A stretch of DNA of 64,000 nt from Brachyspira hampsonii 30446. GTDB lineage: Bacteria; Spirochaetota; Brachyspiria; Brachyspirales; Brachyspiraceae. The translations under genes were made by a program, and so were the position numbers. This document shows, piece after piece, positions 9,231 to 19,205 of the stretch; the stretch's first letter is position 1, and every line of letters begins with the position of its first letter. The stretch covers positions 1,705,791 to 1,769,790 of the forward strand of contig NZ_JH994111.1 of NCBI RefSeq assembly GCF_000316195.1. The letters run 5' to 3'. The notes beneath the pieces were generated by a model. The model saw only the letters and a program-made list of their open reading frames with translations, did no database searches and was not told where the DNA came from.

Positions 9231-10622
9231 ATTAGAAATATAAAAAAGAATATAATAATTATTTTCCTTATAATAATAATGTTATTTGCAAACTCTTGCG
9301 ACACTTTTGATATGTATATAAGAAAAGCATTAGACGGTGTAAATTTATACGAACTTAGTATTTTTGGGGAATCACTTGGACGAGATATAAAAGTTGTAGA
9401 GCTTAGAGGGTTTGATGTAAATAATTTTAGAAGCGACAGAGTTTCATACTATATAAATAGATATCAGGGTAGCTGGAAACCTTATATGCAGAAAATTATA
9501 GACAGAGCCCAAATATACTTACCTTATATAAAAGAGGTATTCAAAGAAAAAGGAGTTCCGGAGGATTTAGTATATTTACCTATAATAGAAAGCGATTTCA
9601 ATCCTCAGGCAGTTTCTCATGCAGGTGCTGCCGGACTTTGGCAGTTTATGCCTATGACAGGTGCTATATATAATCTTAAAGTTAATTATTGGTCTGATGA
9701 CAGATTTGACCCTGAGCGTTCTACAAAAGCAGCTGCAGATCATTTAGTAAGACTCGATAAAAACTTTAAATCTTGGGTAATAGCTTTAATCGCATATAAT
9801 GCCGGAGGAGGAAGAATATCAAGGGCTATAAGAGAAGTAAAAAGCAATGATTTTGAGGATTTACTAGAGGCAGGCGTACTTCCTAAGGAAACCGAGGAGT
9901 ATATACCTAAATATGTTGCTGCTGTTATAATAGCTAAAAATCCTGAAAAATTTGGTTTTAAAGTAAATAAGCCTAAAGTAGTATTTCCTCAGGGTGATTT
10001 AGTTTATGTTGATGATGCTGCTGATTTATCCGTTATAGCTAAGATGATAGATGTTGATACTGAAGATTTAAAAGCTTTAAATCCTCATTTAGCAAGAGGG
10101 GTAACACCTCCAGGTATGGTTAGGTATCCTTTAAGAGTTCCGGAAGGATTGGGAAATAAATTTAATGAAACTTTTGCTAAAATACCTGCTTCAGAGAGAG
10201 TTACTTTCAGAAGACATGAAGTAAAAATGAATGAAACTCTTTCTCATCTTTCTAAATTTTATGGTGTGCCTATAAATGCCATAGTAGAAATAAATAAATT
10301 AAAATCAAGAAGTCTCAATATAGGTCAGCAAGTAATGATTCCCATCCAAGGTCTTGACAATGCTAAACAGGTGGATTTGGCACAATATGAAGAAGAACAG
10401 CAAAGAATAAGAGAAGGTAAATTTGTTTATTTTGAATCTTTGCCACCTCCTGACTATGAATATAAAGATATAATGTATCATGTCAGAAGCGGAGATACTC
10501 TTTGGATTATCGCAAGAAGATTTCATATTGATATAGCAGAAATAAAAGCTTGGAATAAATTAAACAGCAATGTTCTTTCTATAGGAACAGAAATATTTTT
10601 AAGAATTCCTGTAAATAAATAA
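9231..10622 (+). CDS. MltD-like lytic murein transglycosylase, lipoprotein with LysM domains
   Basis: The protein cleaves peptidoglycan glycan strands and should sit in the cell envelope. An SLT domain contains I-I-E-S-D-F-N-P with the catalytic glutamate, then G-A-A-G-L-W-Q-F-M-P and A-Y-N-A-G-G-G-R. Two clear LysM domains follow (starting near R-H-E-V-K-M-N-E-T and Y-H-V-R-S-G-D-T-L), with a weaker third before them. The first ATG (9279) gives only MLFANSC. The frame upstream encodes I-R-N-I-K-K-N followed by I-I-I-I-F-L-I-I-I, a proper signal peptide running into F-A-N-S-C, a relaxed spirochaetal lipobox. No ATG, GTG or TTG is available there after a TAA at 9216-9218, so ATT at 9231 (or 9228), after AAGGCAGG, is the likely start. 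It ends two bases from the convergent fucosyltransferase gene. Confidence 0.85.
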   Translation: MRNIKKNIIIIFLIIIMLFANSCDTFDMYIRKALDGVNLYELSIFGESLGRDIKVVELRGFDVNNFRSDRVSYYINRYQGSWKPYMQKIIDRAQIYLPYIKEVFKEKGVPEDLVYLPIIESDFNPQAVSHAGAAGLWQFMPMTGAIYNLKVNYWSDDRFDPERSTKAAADHLVRLDKNFKSWVIALIAYNAGGGRISRAIREVKSNDFEDLLEAGVLPKETEEYIPKYVAAVIIAKNPEKFGFKVNKPKVVFPQGDLVYVDDAADLSVIAKMIDVDTEDLKALNPHLARGVTPPGMVRYPLRVPEGLGNKFNETFAKIPASERVTFRRHEVKMNETLSHLSKFYGVPINAIVEINKLKSRSLNIGQQVMIPIQGLDNAKQVDLAQYEEEQQRIREGKFVYFESLPPPDYEYKDIMYHVRSGDTLWIIARRFHIDIAEIKAWNKLNSNVLSIGTEIFLRIPVNK

Positions 10623-10624
10623 TA

Positions 10625-11725
10625 TTATTTGAGTTTTTCATTTATGAGAGTTTCTAATCTATTCAGTATTTTAGTTCTTCTCTCCCAAAGATAATCAACC
10701 ATAGAATCATATATTTTTATTTGTTTTTGAAAAGAATCAAATAATTTGTCATCTTTATGTAACTTTTCTATTTCTTTGATAAGTTCTGTATTGTCTTCAT
10801 CTTTTTTAAAAAATAGTAATGCATTTTTATTAACTAAATCAAGTTCTATATTTTCATCGCCATTATATATAGGTATGCAGCCTGATTTAAAAGCATCAAA
10901 AAGTTTTTCAGTTATATATCCATCGCTAATAGTATTTTCAGGACATATATTGAATTTAAAATCTCTTAGATATTCTATTTTATCATTATTAAAATCTTGT
11001 TTTAATGTATCATCATTATGAAATAACTTTCCCGGACAGCTTATATTATCTATTTTAGATATTTTATCATACATTTGAGTTCTTATATTGGTTGCATCAT
11101 GACTAGCGACCAATGAAGCAAATTTATTTTTTTTGGATTTAGCACTATTAATATTATCTATAACTTTTTTTATATCATCTTTAGTATAATCTTTATTGTC
11201 TAATAATCCATAAAAATTATAAAATATCCAAATTGGAAAACGCACATAATTTTGATATTTATTTTCATCTAATCTTTCAAAACTAAGTGATAAATCAACA
11301 TAATCAATGCAGTTATCAGAATATTGTGCCCAAGTTTTATCAATAGCATTTTTAGATACGCATTCACCCGTATAAAATATTTTTATTTTAGCTTTAGAAT
11401 TCTCTAAAAAATATCTTTTACCTACAGGTCCGAAATACTCTATATCTGGATTATACCCTATTTCTAAATCACTAATATAATATTTTTTTATTAAATTATA
11501 AAAAATGTTTTGACTAAACTCTTTTTCATTTACAGACCAATCATTCCTTACAAAAAATGTTTTTTTATTTTTTATATTATTTTTATAATGATTATAGTTT
11601 ATTTTGTATCCTAAATCTTTTAAATAAATAGAATCCATTCTTATTTTATTTCTTATGCTTCTTATAGGAATAGGCCAAACTAAATACTCAATCAAATTCT
11701 TTTTTAATAATAATTTATAGCTCAT
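10625..11725 (-). CDS. Family 10 glycosyltransferase (alpha-1,3-fucosyltransferase-like)
   Basis: The 366-residue protein ends its catalytic region with the GT10 signature: F-N-I-C-P-E-N, then G-Y-I-T-E-K-L-F-D-A and G-C-I-P-I-Y-N-G. GT10 enzymes transfer fucose from GDP-fucose. The two preceding genes in the same operon make GDP-fucose, and the gap to gmd is seven bases, which supports the donor assignment. There is no signal peptide or membrane segment, so it acts in the cytoplasm, probably on a lipooligosaccharide or glycan precursor. No convincing Shine-Dalgarno precedes the ATG, so coupling to gmd is likely. The acceptor and linkage cannot be told from sequence. Confidence 0.88.
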   Translation of the reverse strand: MSYKLLLKKNLIEYLVWPIPIRSIRNKIRMDSIYLKDLGYKINYNHYKNNIKNKKTFFVRNDWSVNEKEFSQNIFYNLIKKYYISDLEIGYNPDIEYFGPVGKRYFLENSKAKIKIFYTGECVSKNAIDKTWAQYSDNCIDYVDLSLSFERLDENKYQNYVRFPIWIFYNFYGLLDNKDYTKDDIKKVIDNINSAKSKKNKFASLVASHDATNIRTQMYDKISKIDNISCPGKLFHNDDTLKQDFNNDKIEYLRDFKFNICPENTISDGYITEKLFDAFKSGCIPIYNGDENIELDLVNKNALLFFKKDEDNTELIKEIEKLHKDDKLFDSFQKQIKIYDSMVDYLWERRTKILNRLETLINEKLK

Positions 11726-11732
11726 AAATACT

Positions 11733-12734
11733 TTATTTTTTTAATTTATCTAAACTTAAGCCTACACTATTTAAATCATATTCAAGCATTATTTTTACTA
11801 GTTCTTTAAATGTAGTTTTTGGTTTCCATCCTAATTTTTCTTTAGCTTTTGTAGGATCTCCAAGTAAAAGATCAACCTCAGCAGGTCTATAATATCTAGG
11901 ATCTATCTCTACATATTTTTTCCAATCAAGTCCTACAAGTCCAAAAGCTTCATCTAAAAATTCTCTTACTGAATGAGTTTCACCTGTAGCTATAACATAA
12001 TCATCAGCATTATCCTGCTGCAGCATAAGCCACATAGCCTCAACATAATCTTTAGCATATCCCCAGTCTCTTTTTGAATCCAAATTACCTAAATATAATT
12101 TATCCTGTTCTTTATTAAGTATTCTAGCTATAGCATGCGTAATTTTTTTTGTTACAAAAGTTTCACCGCGTCTTGGACTTTCATGATTAAATAGTATTCC
12201 ATTACATGCATACATATTATAGCTTTCTCTGTAATTGACAGTTATCCAATATGAATATAATTTAGCACATGCATAAGGACTTCTAGGATAGAAAGGTGTT
12301 TTTTCAGTTTGCGGAGTTTCAACAACTTTTCCATATAATTCGCTTGTTGATGCCTGATAGAATTTCGTTTTTATTTGAGTATCTTTTATAGCATCAAGTA
12401 TTCTTATAGTACCAAGACCTACAACATCAGCAGTATATTCCGGCATATCAAAACTTACTCTTACATGACTTTGAGCTGCTAAATTATATATTTCATCAGG
12501 CTGTATTTTTTCTAATAATCTTGATAAATTTGAGCTATCTGATAAATCTCCGTAATGAAGAAACATTTTTACATCATTAATATGCGGATCTCTGTATAAA
12601 TGATCTATCCTTTCAGTATTAAATGATGAACTTCTTCTTATTATGCCATGTACTTCATATCCTTTCTCTAATAAAAGTTCCGCCAAATATGAACCATCTT
12701 GTCCTGTAATTCCTGTAATAAGTGCTTTTTTCAT
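11733..12734 (-). CDS. gmd: GDP-mannose 4,6-dehydratase
   Basis: This 333-residue extended short-chain dehydrogenase converts GDP-mannose to GDP-4-keto-6-deoxymannose. The NADP-binding G-I-T-G-Q-D-G-S-Y is at residues 7-15, and R-R-S-S-S-F-N-T and the catalytic Y-A-C-A-K (S-P-Y-A-C-A-K-L-Y) are typical of Gmd. A Shine-Dalgarno AGGA precedes the ATG. It is eight bases after fcl and seven before the GT10 gene, forming a compact GDP-fucose unit. The residue pattern N-H-E-S-P-R-R-G is the strongest Gmd marker. Confidence 0.96.
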   Translation of the reverse strand: MKKALITGITGQDGSYLAELLLEKGYEVHGIIRRSSSFNTERIDHLYRDPHINDVKMFLHYGDLSDSSNLSRLLEKIQPDEIYNLAAQSHVRVSFDMPEYTADVVGLGTIRILDAIKDTQIKTKFYQASTSELYGKVVETPQTEKTPFYPRSPYACAKLYSYWITVNYRESYNMYACNGILFNHESPRRGETFVTKKITHAIARILNKEQDKLYLGNLDSKRDWGYAKDYVEAMWLMLQQDNADDYVIATGETHSVREFLDEAFGLVGLDWKKYVEIDPRYYRPAEVDLLLGDPTKAKEKLGWKPKTTFKELVKIMLEYDLNSVGLSLDKLKK

Positions 12735-12742
12735 GTTATATC

Positions 12743-13684
12743 CTATTTGTTATAGTTTTTTAAAAAATCTTCATAAGCTATTTTTAATCCGTCTGCAAGT
12801 TCTATTTTGTATTTCCAACCTAAAGAATTTATTTTACTAACATCAAGCAGTTTTCTCATAGTGCCGTCTGGTTTAGAGCTGTCCAATTTTATTTCTCCTT
12901 CAAAACCAACAGTTTTTTTTATTAATTCAGAAAGTTCTTTAATAGTAACTTCTTTTCCAGAGCCTATATTAATAAATTTACCTATATCTTTAGCATTTTT
13001 ATTTTCCATTAAATAAAGGCAAGCCTCTGCTAAATCATCAGAGGACATAAACTCTCTCAAAGGAGTGCCACTTCCCCAAATAACAGTTTCTTTCAAATTA
13101 TTTATTTTTGCTTCATGAAATCTTCTAATAAGCATTGGTATAACATGGGCATTTTCAGCATGATAATTGTCATTTATACCATAAAGATTGCATGGCATTA
13201 CAGCAATATAATTTGTATTATACTGTCTATTGTAAGCATCGCATAATTCTATACCAGCTATTTTAGCCAAAGCATAAGTCTGATTTGTACTTTCTAAATA
13301 TCCAGAAAGCAAATATTCTTCTTTTATAGGCTGAGGACATTCTTTAGGATATATACAGCTTGAGCCTAAAAACATCAATTTTTTAACATTATATTTATAT
13401 GATGCTTCTATTATGTTATTCTGTATTTGAAGATTATATAATAAAAAATCAACAGGGTATGTGTTATTTGCGTATATTCCGCCTACCTTTGCAGCTGATA
13501 AAAATAACCACTCTGGTTTTTCTTTTTCAAAAAAATTAAATACTTTTTCTCTATCTCTTAAATCTAATTCTGAGTGAGTTTTTCTTATGATATTAGTATA
13601 TCCATTCTTAGTAAGTACTCTGTCTATAGCACTTCCTACTAAACCTTTATGACCAGCTATGTATATTTTTATATTTTTATCCAT
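12743..13684 (-). CDS. fcl: GDP-L-fucose synthase
   Basis: The 313-residue NADPH-dependent epimerase/reductase performs the last step to GDP-L-fucose. G-H-K-G-L-V-G-S-A (12-20) binds the cofactor, the catalytic Y-A-L-A-K is in the middle, and L-G-S-S-C-I-Y-P and P-C-N-L-Y-G are typical of Fcl/WcaG. GAGGA lies ten bases before the ATG. The gene begins 18 bases after the phosphate-transporter PhoU part, so all may be on one transcript. Confidence 0.95.
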   Translation of the reverse strand: MDKNIKIYIAGHKGLVGSAIDRVLTKNGYTNIIRKTHSELDLRDREKVFNFFEKEKPEWLFLSAAKVGGIYANNTYPVDFLLYNLQIQNNIIEASYKYNVKKLMFLGSSCIYPKECPQPIKEEYLLSGYLESTNQTYALAKIAGIELCDAYNRQYNTNYIAVMPCNLYGINDNYHAENAHVIPMLIRRFHEAKINNLKETVIWGSGTPLREFMSSDDLAEACLYLMENKNAKDIGKFINIGSGKEVTIKELSELIKKTVGFEGEIKLDSSKPDGTMRKLLDVSKINSLGWKYKIELADGLKIAYEDFLKNYNK

Positions 13685-13702
13685 AACTATTATTTCCTCT
13701 TA

Positions 13703-14281
13703 TTATTTATCTTTTCCTGTTATAGCTTCTACAATATTCACCAAATTTCCTATAGAACGATTGAAATACACCAATACATCTCCGTATAAATGAGCATTTA
13801 AAGCAGGTATTAATGATTTATCAACATTATCATAATGTCTTTCTCTGGCTTCATAATAGAATGCTTTTATTTCATGATATTTCTGCATAGCTTCATCATA
13901 AGTCTTTTCCTTATTTAAAGAATAATATTCAAGTATTAATCCTGATAAATAATCTATAAAATCTTTATTATTATGAAGCATTTTTATTATATCTTCTTTT
14001 TGAGTTTCATTGAATAATGTCTTCTTTTCATTTCCTTTAATAATAGCCTTTCCTAAATCTTTTAAATTATCCCCTAAATTCTCATAATATGTACTTATAT
14101 TAATAAGAGAGGCAATATTAGCTGAATTTAAAGTATTTTTACCTAGTAATTTTAATAAAAAAGCATGAATTTCCTGATCCGTATTATCCAGCATTTTTTC
14201 ATGATCCCTTATCTTTGTAAGAAGCCTTTCACTAGGATTATCAAATAATTGCTCTATTCTTGCAAGCATTTTTTTTAGCAA
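13703..14281 (-). CDS. PhoU-like C-terminal part of the Na/phosphate cotransporter, out of frame with the front half
   Basis: About 190 residues of helical PhoU-type sequence (R-I-E-Q-L-F-D-N-P-S-E-R, I-R-D-H-E-K-M-L-D-N-T, L-A-K-A-I-I style segments). NptA/YjbB cotransporters usually carry this domain fused to their membrane part. Here the front half (14241-15374) reads through an A8 run (minus strand, 14269-14276) into a short tail. One A fewer would give A-K-K-M-L-A-R-I-E and a continuous protein. TTG at 14281 or ATG at 14269 could also start a separate PhoU protein, but neither has a Shine-Dalgarno. Slippage, phase variation or a sequencing error are all possible. Confidence 0.75.
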   Translation of the reverse strand: MLKKMLARIEQLFDNPSERLLTKIRDHEKMLDNTDQEIHAFLLKLLGKNTLNSANIASLINISTYYENLGDNLKDLGKAIIKGNEKKTLFNETQKEDIIKMLHNNKDFIDYLSGLILEYYSLNKEKTYDEAMQKYHEIKAFYYEARERHYDNVDKSLIPALNAHLYGDVLVYFNRSIGNLVNIVEAITGKDK

Positions 14282-15374
14282 TATCTCCCATATATGTTAC
14301 TTCCTTCCTTACTTCTATTTCAGCAGAAACAGGCATATTAAGAAGTTTATCAGAAAGAACACTCACATGCTTTTCATCTTCTTTATCTTTAATAATGAAA
14401 CAAACTATCTTTTCTAACTTTTCTGTTAGGAAATAAAATACTATAACATTTATAATATTAAACATAGTATGTGCAGCCGCTATATAAAATGATATATTGA
14501 CATACTTATTATTTACTACAAGATTAGGATCTCCTATATTCATAAGCCCCACAATTATATCAACTAATTTTATATAGTATGGGAATAGGAAGAACATATA
14601 TATAACACCGAATATATTAAATAAACAGTGAACTAAAGCAGCTCTTTTAGCATTTGTAGAAGCTCCTATAGTAGCCAAAACAGCTGTAATTGTAGTACCT
14701 ATATTTTGTCCTAATATTAATGCCACACCTGTAGGGTAATCTATCAATCCTACAGTTGCTAATGATATAGTAACACCCAATGCCGCACTGCTTGATTGTA
14801 TTATTGCAGTAACAATCATACCTATCATTACGCATAAAAATCTTCCGTACATTGTATTTGCATTTGCCATTAAAAAGACTTTTTCAAAATCTTCAGAGCC
14901 TCTCACACCTTCAAATGCCATTTTCATAAGTATAAGTCCGTAAAATATCATACCAAAACCCATCAGTATTTCACCAAAGAATCTTAATCTTCTATTCTCC
15001 GAACCAAATATTACTATTATAGAACCTATGCCTAGAGAAGGCAATGCTAGTACATCTATATTCAATGATATTATCCAACCTGTAACAGTTGTACCTATAT
15101 TTGCTCCTAATATGATATTTATTGCCTGAGAAAGTGTAAGAATATTAGCATTAACAAAACTTACAGTCATTACAGTAACCGCACTGCTTGACTGAACTAT
15201 TGCTGTTATTAAAAAACCCAAAGCTATTCCAAATATTTTATTTTGAGTTAGTTTATGCAGTATTTCTTTTAGTGCATTTTCTGTACTTTCCTGAAGACCG
15301 TCAGAGAATACTTTAAGACCGTACATAAAAAGTCCGAATCCGCCGACTAAATAAAAAGACAATGTTAAAAGCAT
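14241..15374 (-). CDS. Na/Pi cotransporter family membrane protein (front half)
   Basis: This is the transmembrane part of a sodium-phosphate cotransporter with the two inverted Q-S-S-S-A repeats (A-I-V-Q-S-S-S-A-V and A-I-I-Q-S-S-S-A-A), G-A-N-I-G-T-T and G-Q-N-I-G-T-T motifs, and about eight to ten membrane helices. The family moves inorganic phosphate with Na+. A TTG further upstream (15446) gives a longer frame, but only the ATG at 15374 has a ribosome-binding AGGA (ATAGGA, seven bases spacing) and it starts just before the first helix. The frame ends in a 10-residue non-homologous tail after the A8 run, and the PhoU domain follows in another frame. Confidence 0.88.
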   Translation of the reverse strand: MLLTLSFYLVGGFGLFMYGLKVFSDGLQESTENALKEILHKLTQNKIFGIALGFLITAIVQSSSAVTVMTVSFVNANILTLSQAINIILGANIGTTVTGWIISLNIDVLALPSLGIGSIIVIFGSENRRLRFFGEILMGFGMIFYGLILMKMAFEGVRGSEDFEKVFLMANANTMYGRFLCVMIGMIVTAIIQSSSAALGVTISLATVGLIDYPTGVALILGQNIGTTITAVLATIGASTNAKRAALVHCLFNIFGVIYMFFLFPYYIKLVDIIVGLMNIGDPNLVVNNKYVNISFYIAAAHTMFNIINVIVFYFLTEKLEKIVCFIIKDKEDEKHVSVLSDKLLNMPVSAEIEVRKEVTYMGDIAKKNACKNRAII

Positions 15375-15527
15375 ATATATATATCCTATAAATTTTATAA
15401 AACTAGGCCTGCTTAGAATATCATAAATAGATAAAAAGTCAATCAAAATAAATTATTATGTTAACAAACCATAACATTTATATACTTTTATCTAAAAATA
15501 ATATACGATAATATATACAAAGTAATA

Positions 15528-15793
15528 TACTTCTTCAAAAAGTAGTTAATAAGATTAATTACAGAAATTATTTAATTTTAAAATTGCAAATACGATGTTT
15601 TAAATGCTGCATAATCTATTATTTTAGCATATAAACATGCATTTTTTGTTTGCTTATACCTGCCTACACCAGCCATAGGCAAGCTTTACGAGCAGGACTT
15701 CTTCGGAAGCAAAATAAGTAAAGCCTTACTAAGTATGACTTGTTCCTCTCAAGGCTAGTCGGCACAATTATATAAATAGTTTTAAAATAAGCC
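15528..15793 (+). mobile_element. Degraded copy 2 of the short inverted-repeat element
   Basis: The 266-bp copy starts TACTTCTTCAAAA after TAATA and ends AGTTTTAAAATAAGCC. Internal landmarks shared with intact copies include ATGTTTTAAATGCTGCATAA and TTTTAGCATATAAACATGCA, then a GC-richer core. It lies seven bases from copy 3, which is in the opposite orientation. The rest of the 1-kb gap up to the gdhA promoter is AT-rich without an ORF. Confidence 0.65.
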
Positions 15794-15800
15794 TATACTA

Positions 15801-16110
15801 GACTTGTTTCAAAACTCAAATTTTTAATATTTATAGTTTTTTAATTTAATATTTTTTTGATTATAGTTGGGGCTTCACAGTCGTGCACCGCTCTGCGTAC
15901 TTCGTAAAACCCCACTTCTTTTGTGACGCCTGTCCGCCTTCGGTGTGGCACATACGAAGTACGCCTCACTGTGTGTGCCTACGGCAGGCGAAAGACTGCA
16001 TATTTATATACTAAAACAATAATTTATAAAACATGTCAAACATTATTTTATAAATTATAAAATTACGAAATTTTCATATATAATCTTGTCAAGTAGTTTT
16101 GAAACAAGTC
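15801..16110 (-). mobile_element. Short inverted-repeat element copy 3
   Basis: The 310-bp copy has perfect ends GACTTGTTTC and GAAACAAGTC and exact 5-bp duplications TACTA (15796-15800 and 16111-16115). Its right arm, read in reverse, is almost identical to the left arm of copy 1, so it is inverted relative to it. The GC-rich core differs from copy 1 in length and sequence. No ORF. Confidence 0.85.
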
Positions 16111-16386
16111 TACTATAAAATTACTTAATATGGAATTCTAAAAATACGGATATATATCTTATCACAACTTATGTATTTTATTAATTTTTCATTTTTTTCT
16201 ATAAAAAATATATTAATTCTTCTTTTTTTTAGGTTAATATTTTTATTAATAGAAATTCGAGTTTAATATAGCCTCAAACATACTTCATAAAATACAACAT
16301 TTCAAACATTTTTTTAAATTTTCATATAAAAAATTGAAATTTATAAAAAAAATATTAATTTAACAAAAAAACCGGTAACATTACTA

Positions 16387-16414
16387 TTGACAATAATACT
16401 ATTTAGTGTATAAT
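16387..16414 (+). promoter_or_regulatory. Promoter of gdhA
   Basis: Consensus TTGACA (16387-16392) and TATAAT (16409-16414) are separated by 16 bases. ACCGGTAACA (16371-16380), similar to half of the scr operator at 51590, lies just upstream; its meaning is uncertain. Confidence 0.85.
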
Positions 16415-16429
16415 GTTTTCAACAAATAA

Positions 16430-17794
<1,365 letters not shown>

Positions 17795-17812
17795 TACTTT
17801 ATAGTTTTTGGT

Positions 17813-17852
17813 AATGCTGTTAGTATAAAAATACTGACAGCATTATGTTTTT
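17813..17852 (+). terminator. Terminator of gdhA
   Basis: AATGCTGTTAGTAT (17813-17826) pairs with ATACTGACAGCATT (17831-17844) with one mismatch or wobble, then T-rich sequence. Clear intrinsic terminator. Confidence 0.85.
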
Positions 17853-18030
17853 TAAATAATTCTAAAGCAATCTAATATAACTCATCAAATATAAAAAATT
17901 ATATATATTTAGCTGCCCTAACCTTCCCAATAAAATACAATATTTATTAAAAATAAAAAATTTTTAATAAATTCAATTTTATTATATAATATAAACAATG
18001 TTTTAAAAATTATATTTAGGATTTATTAAT

Positions 18031-18789
18031 ATGAACAAAATAGAAAACTATTTTTTACAGCAAAATAAAATAAAATTTTCAAATGTTGTATGCAGTCAGC
18101 ATAATAAAAAAATAGTATTAAGAAATCCAAAAAAAGCACAGCAGGCAGTAAAAAAAGAAGAAAAAGATATTAAAGATGAAGGCATAGAATTAATGAAAGA
18201 AATAAAAAATGAAGATTTAAAAAAGATATATAGCGAAGTAGAAAAATGCATGAAATGTGAGGCATTATGCAATAGCAGATTAAATGTGGTATTCGGACGA
18301 GGTGATGAAGAGCCTGATATAGTATTTGTAGGAGAGGCACCGGGGGCAGACGAGGATAAACAAGGACTTCCATTCGTAGGAAGAGGGGGAAAACTTCTTG
18401 ATAAATGGATTGAAAGACTTAATATAAATAAAGAAAAATATTATATAATGAATGCACTGAAATGCCGTCCGCCTGAAAACCGAGATCCTTTGCCTGAAGA
18501 AAAGGCAAACTGCAGAGATTTTTTTGTAACTCAATTAAAAATACTTAATCCTAAAATAATATGTGCATTAGGCCGTCATGGATTCGGTAATTTAATAGAT
18601 TTTGATTTAAAAACTCCTTTCGGAAAAGCTAGAAATAAAGTACATTACTACAATAATAATGGAAAAGATGTGCCTGTTATAGCAACTTATCACCCTGCTT
18701 ATATATTAAGAAATCAAAAAGAGGAAGATAAAGTTATAGCAGATTTGGAGTTTATGCTCAGCGAATTAGAAAAAATAAAAAGTAATTAA
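18031..18789 (+). CDS. Uracil-DNA glycosylase, family 4 (Fe-S type)
   Basis: The 252-residue protein removes uracil from DNA. It has G-E-A-P-G-A-D-E-D, G-L-P-F-V-G-R-G-G-K-L-L, N-A-L-K-C-R-P-P-x-N-R-x-P and the C-terminal Y-H-P-A-Y-I-L-R. Four cysteines fit a 4Fe-4S site: C-M-K-C-E-A-L-C near residue 75 (two of them), C in K-C-R-P-P, and C in A-N-C-R-D-F-F. The first 65 residues are a lysine-rich extension not typical of the core family. TAGGA precedes the ATG. It is an isolated gene after gdhA. Confidence 0.92.
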   Translation: MNKIENYFLQQNKIKFSNVVCSQHNKKIVLRNPKKAQQAVKKEEKDIKDEGIELMKEIKNEDLKKIYSEVEKCMKCEALCNSRLNVVFGRGDEEPDIVFVGEAPGADEDKQGLPFVGRGGKLLDKWIERLNINKEKYYIMNALKCRPPENRDPLPEEKANCRDFFVTQLKILNPKIICALGRHGFGNLIDFDLKTPFGKARNKVHYYNNNGKDVPVIATYHPAYILRNQKEEDKVIADLEFMLSELEKIKSN

Positions 18790-18917
18790 TATAAATTTCA
18801 TCATAAAATACTATTTATAATCTTTATATAAGCTTGAATGTTGACATAAAAACGATAAATATTATAATATTAAAAATTACATATATCTATTATCTATTAT
18901 CTATTATTGTATTAATT

Positions 18918-19205
18918 ATGAAAAAAACTATTTTATTTATAATGATATTAATAAATTCTTTTACCATTGTATTTGCTTATCAATATGAATCAAATACAAA
19001 CGAAACAGAACCTAATTATGGAGAAATATTTTTTAAAAAACTATTTGAAGAAGCAGTGGAAAAGGGTTTAGAAATGGCAATAGATAAGGGACTTGAAATT
19101 ATAAATAATAGAATAGAAATAGAAAGACTTAATTCATATATTAAAGATAAAAAAGAAAAAGAGGCGTATCAATTACTAACAAAGTTAATTTATGAAAAAA
19201 AATAA
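18918..19205 (+). CDS. N-terminal part of a secreted TPR protein, cut off by an A8 run
   Basis: An ATG at 18918 begins a signal peptide (K-K-T-I-L-F-I-M-I-L-I-N-S-F) followed by a polar, helical region. It stops at TAA 19203-19205 directly after eight A. With nine A the frame would run on as E-K-K-I-N-D-K-Y-I-P-F-Y-Y-I into the TPR region, which has no start codon of its own before 19562. A further open stretch upstream of 18918 (from 18834) is possible, but it would place the signal sequence internally. The two parts are therefore probably one gene. Confidence 0.7.
   Translation: MKKTILFIMILINSFTIVFAYQYESNTNETEPNYGEIFFKKLFEEAVEKGLEMAIDKGLEIINNRIEIERLNSYIKDKKEKEAYQLLTKLIYEKK

Noticed and set aside
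18834-18917. Upstream start of the TPR protein N-terminus
   Set aside because: It would add 28 hydrophobic residues ahead of a good signal peptide; the ATG at 18918 fits better.
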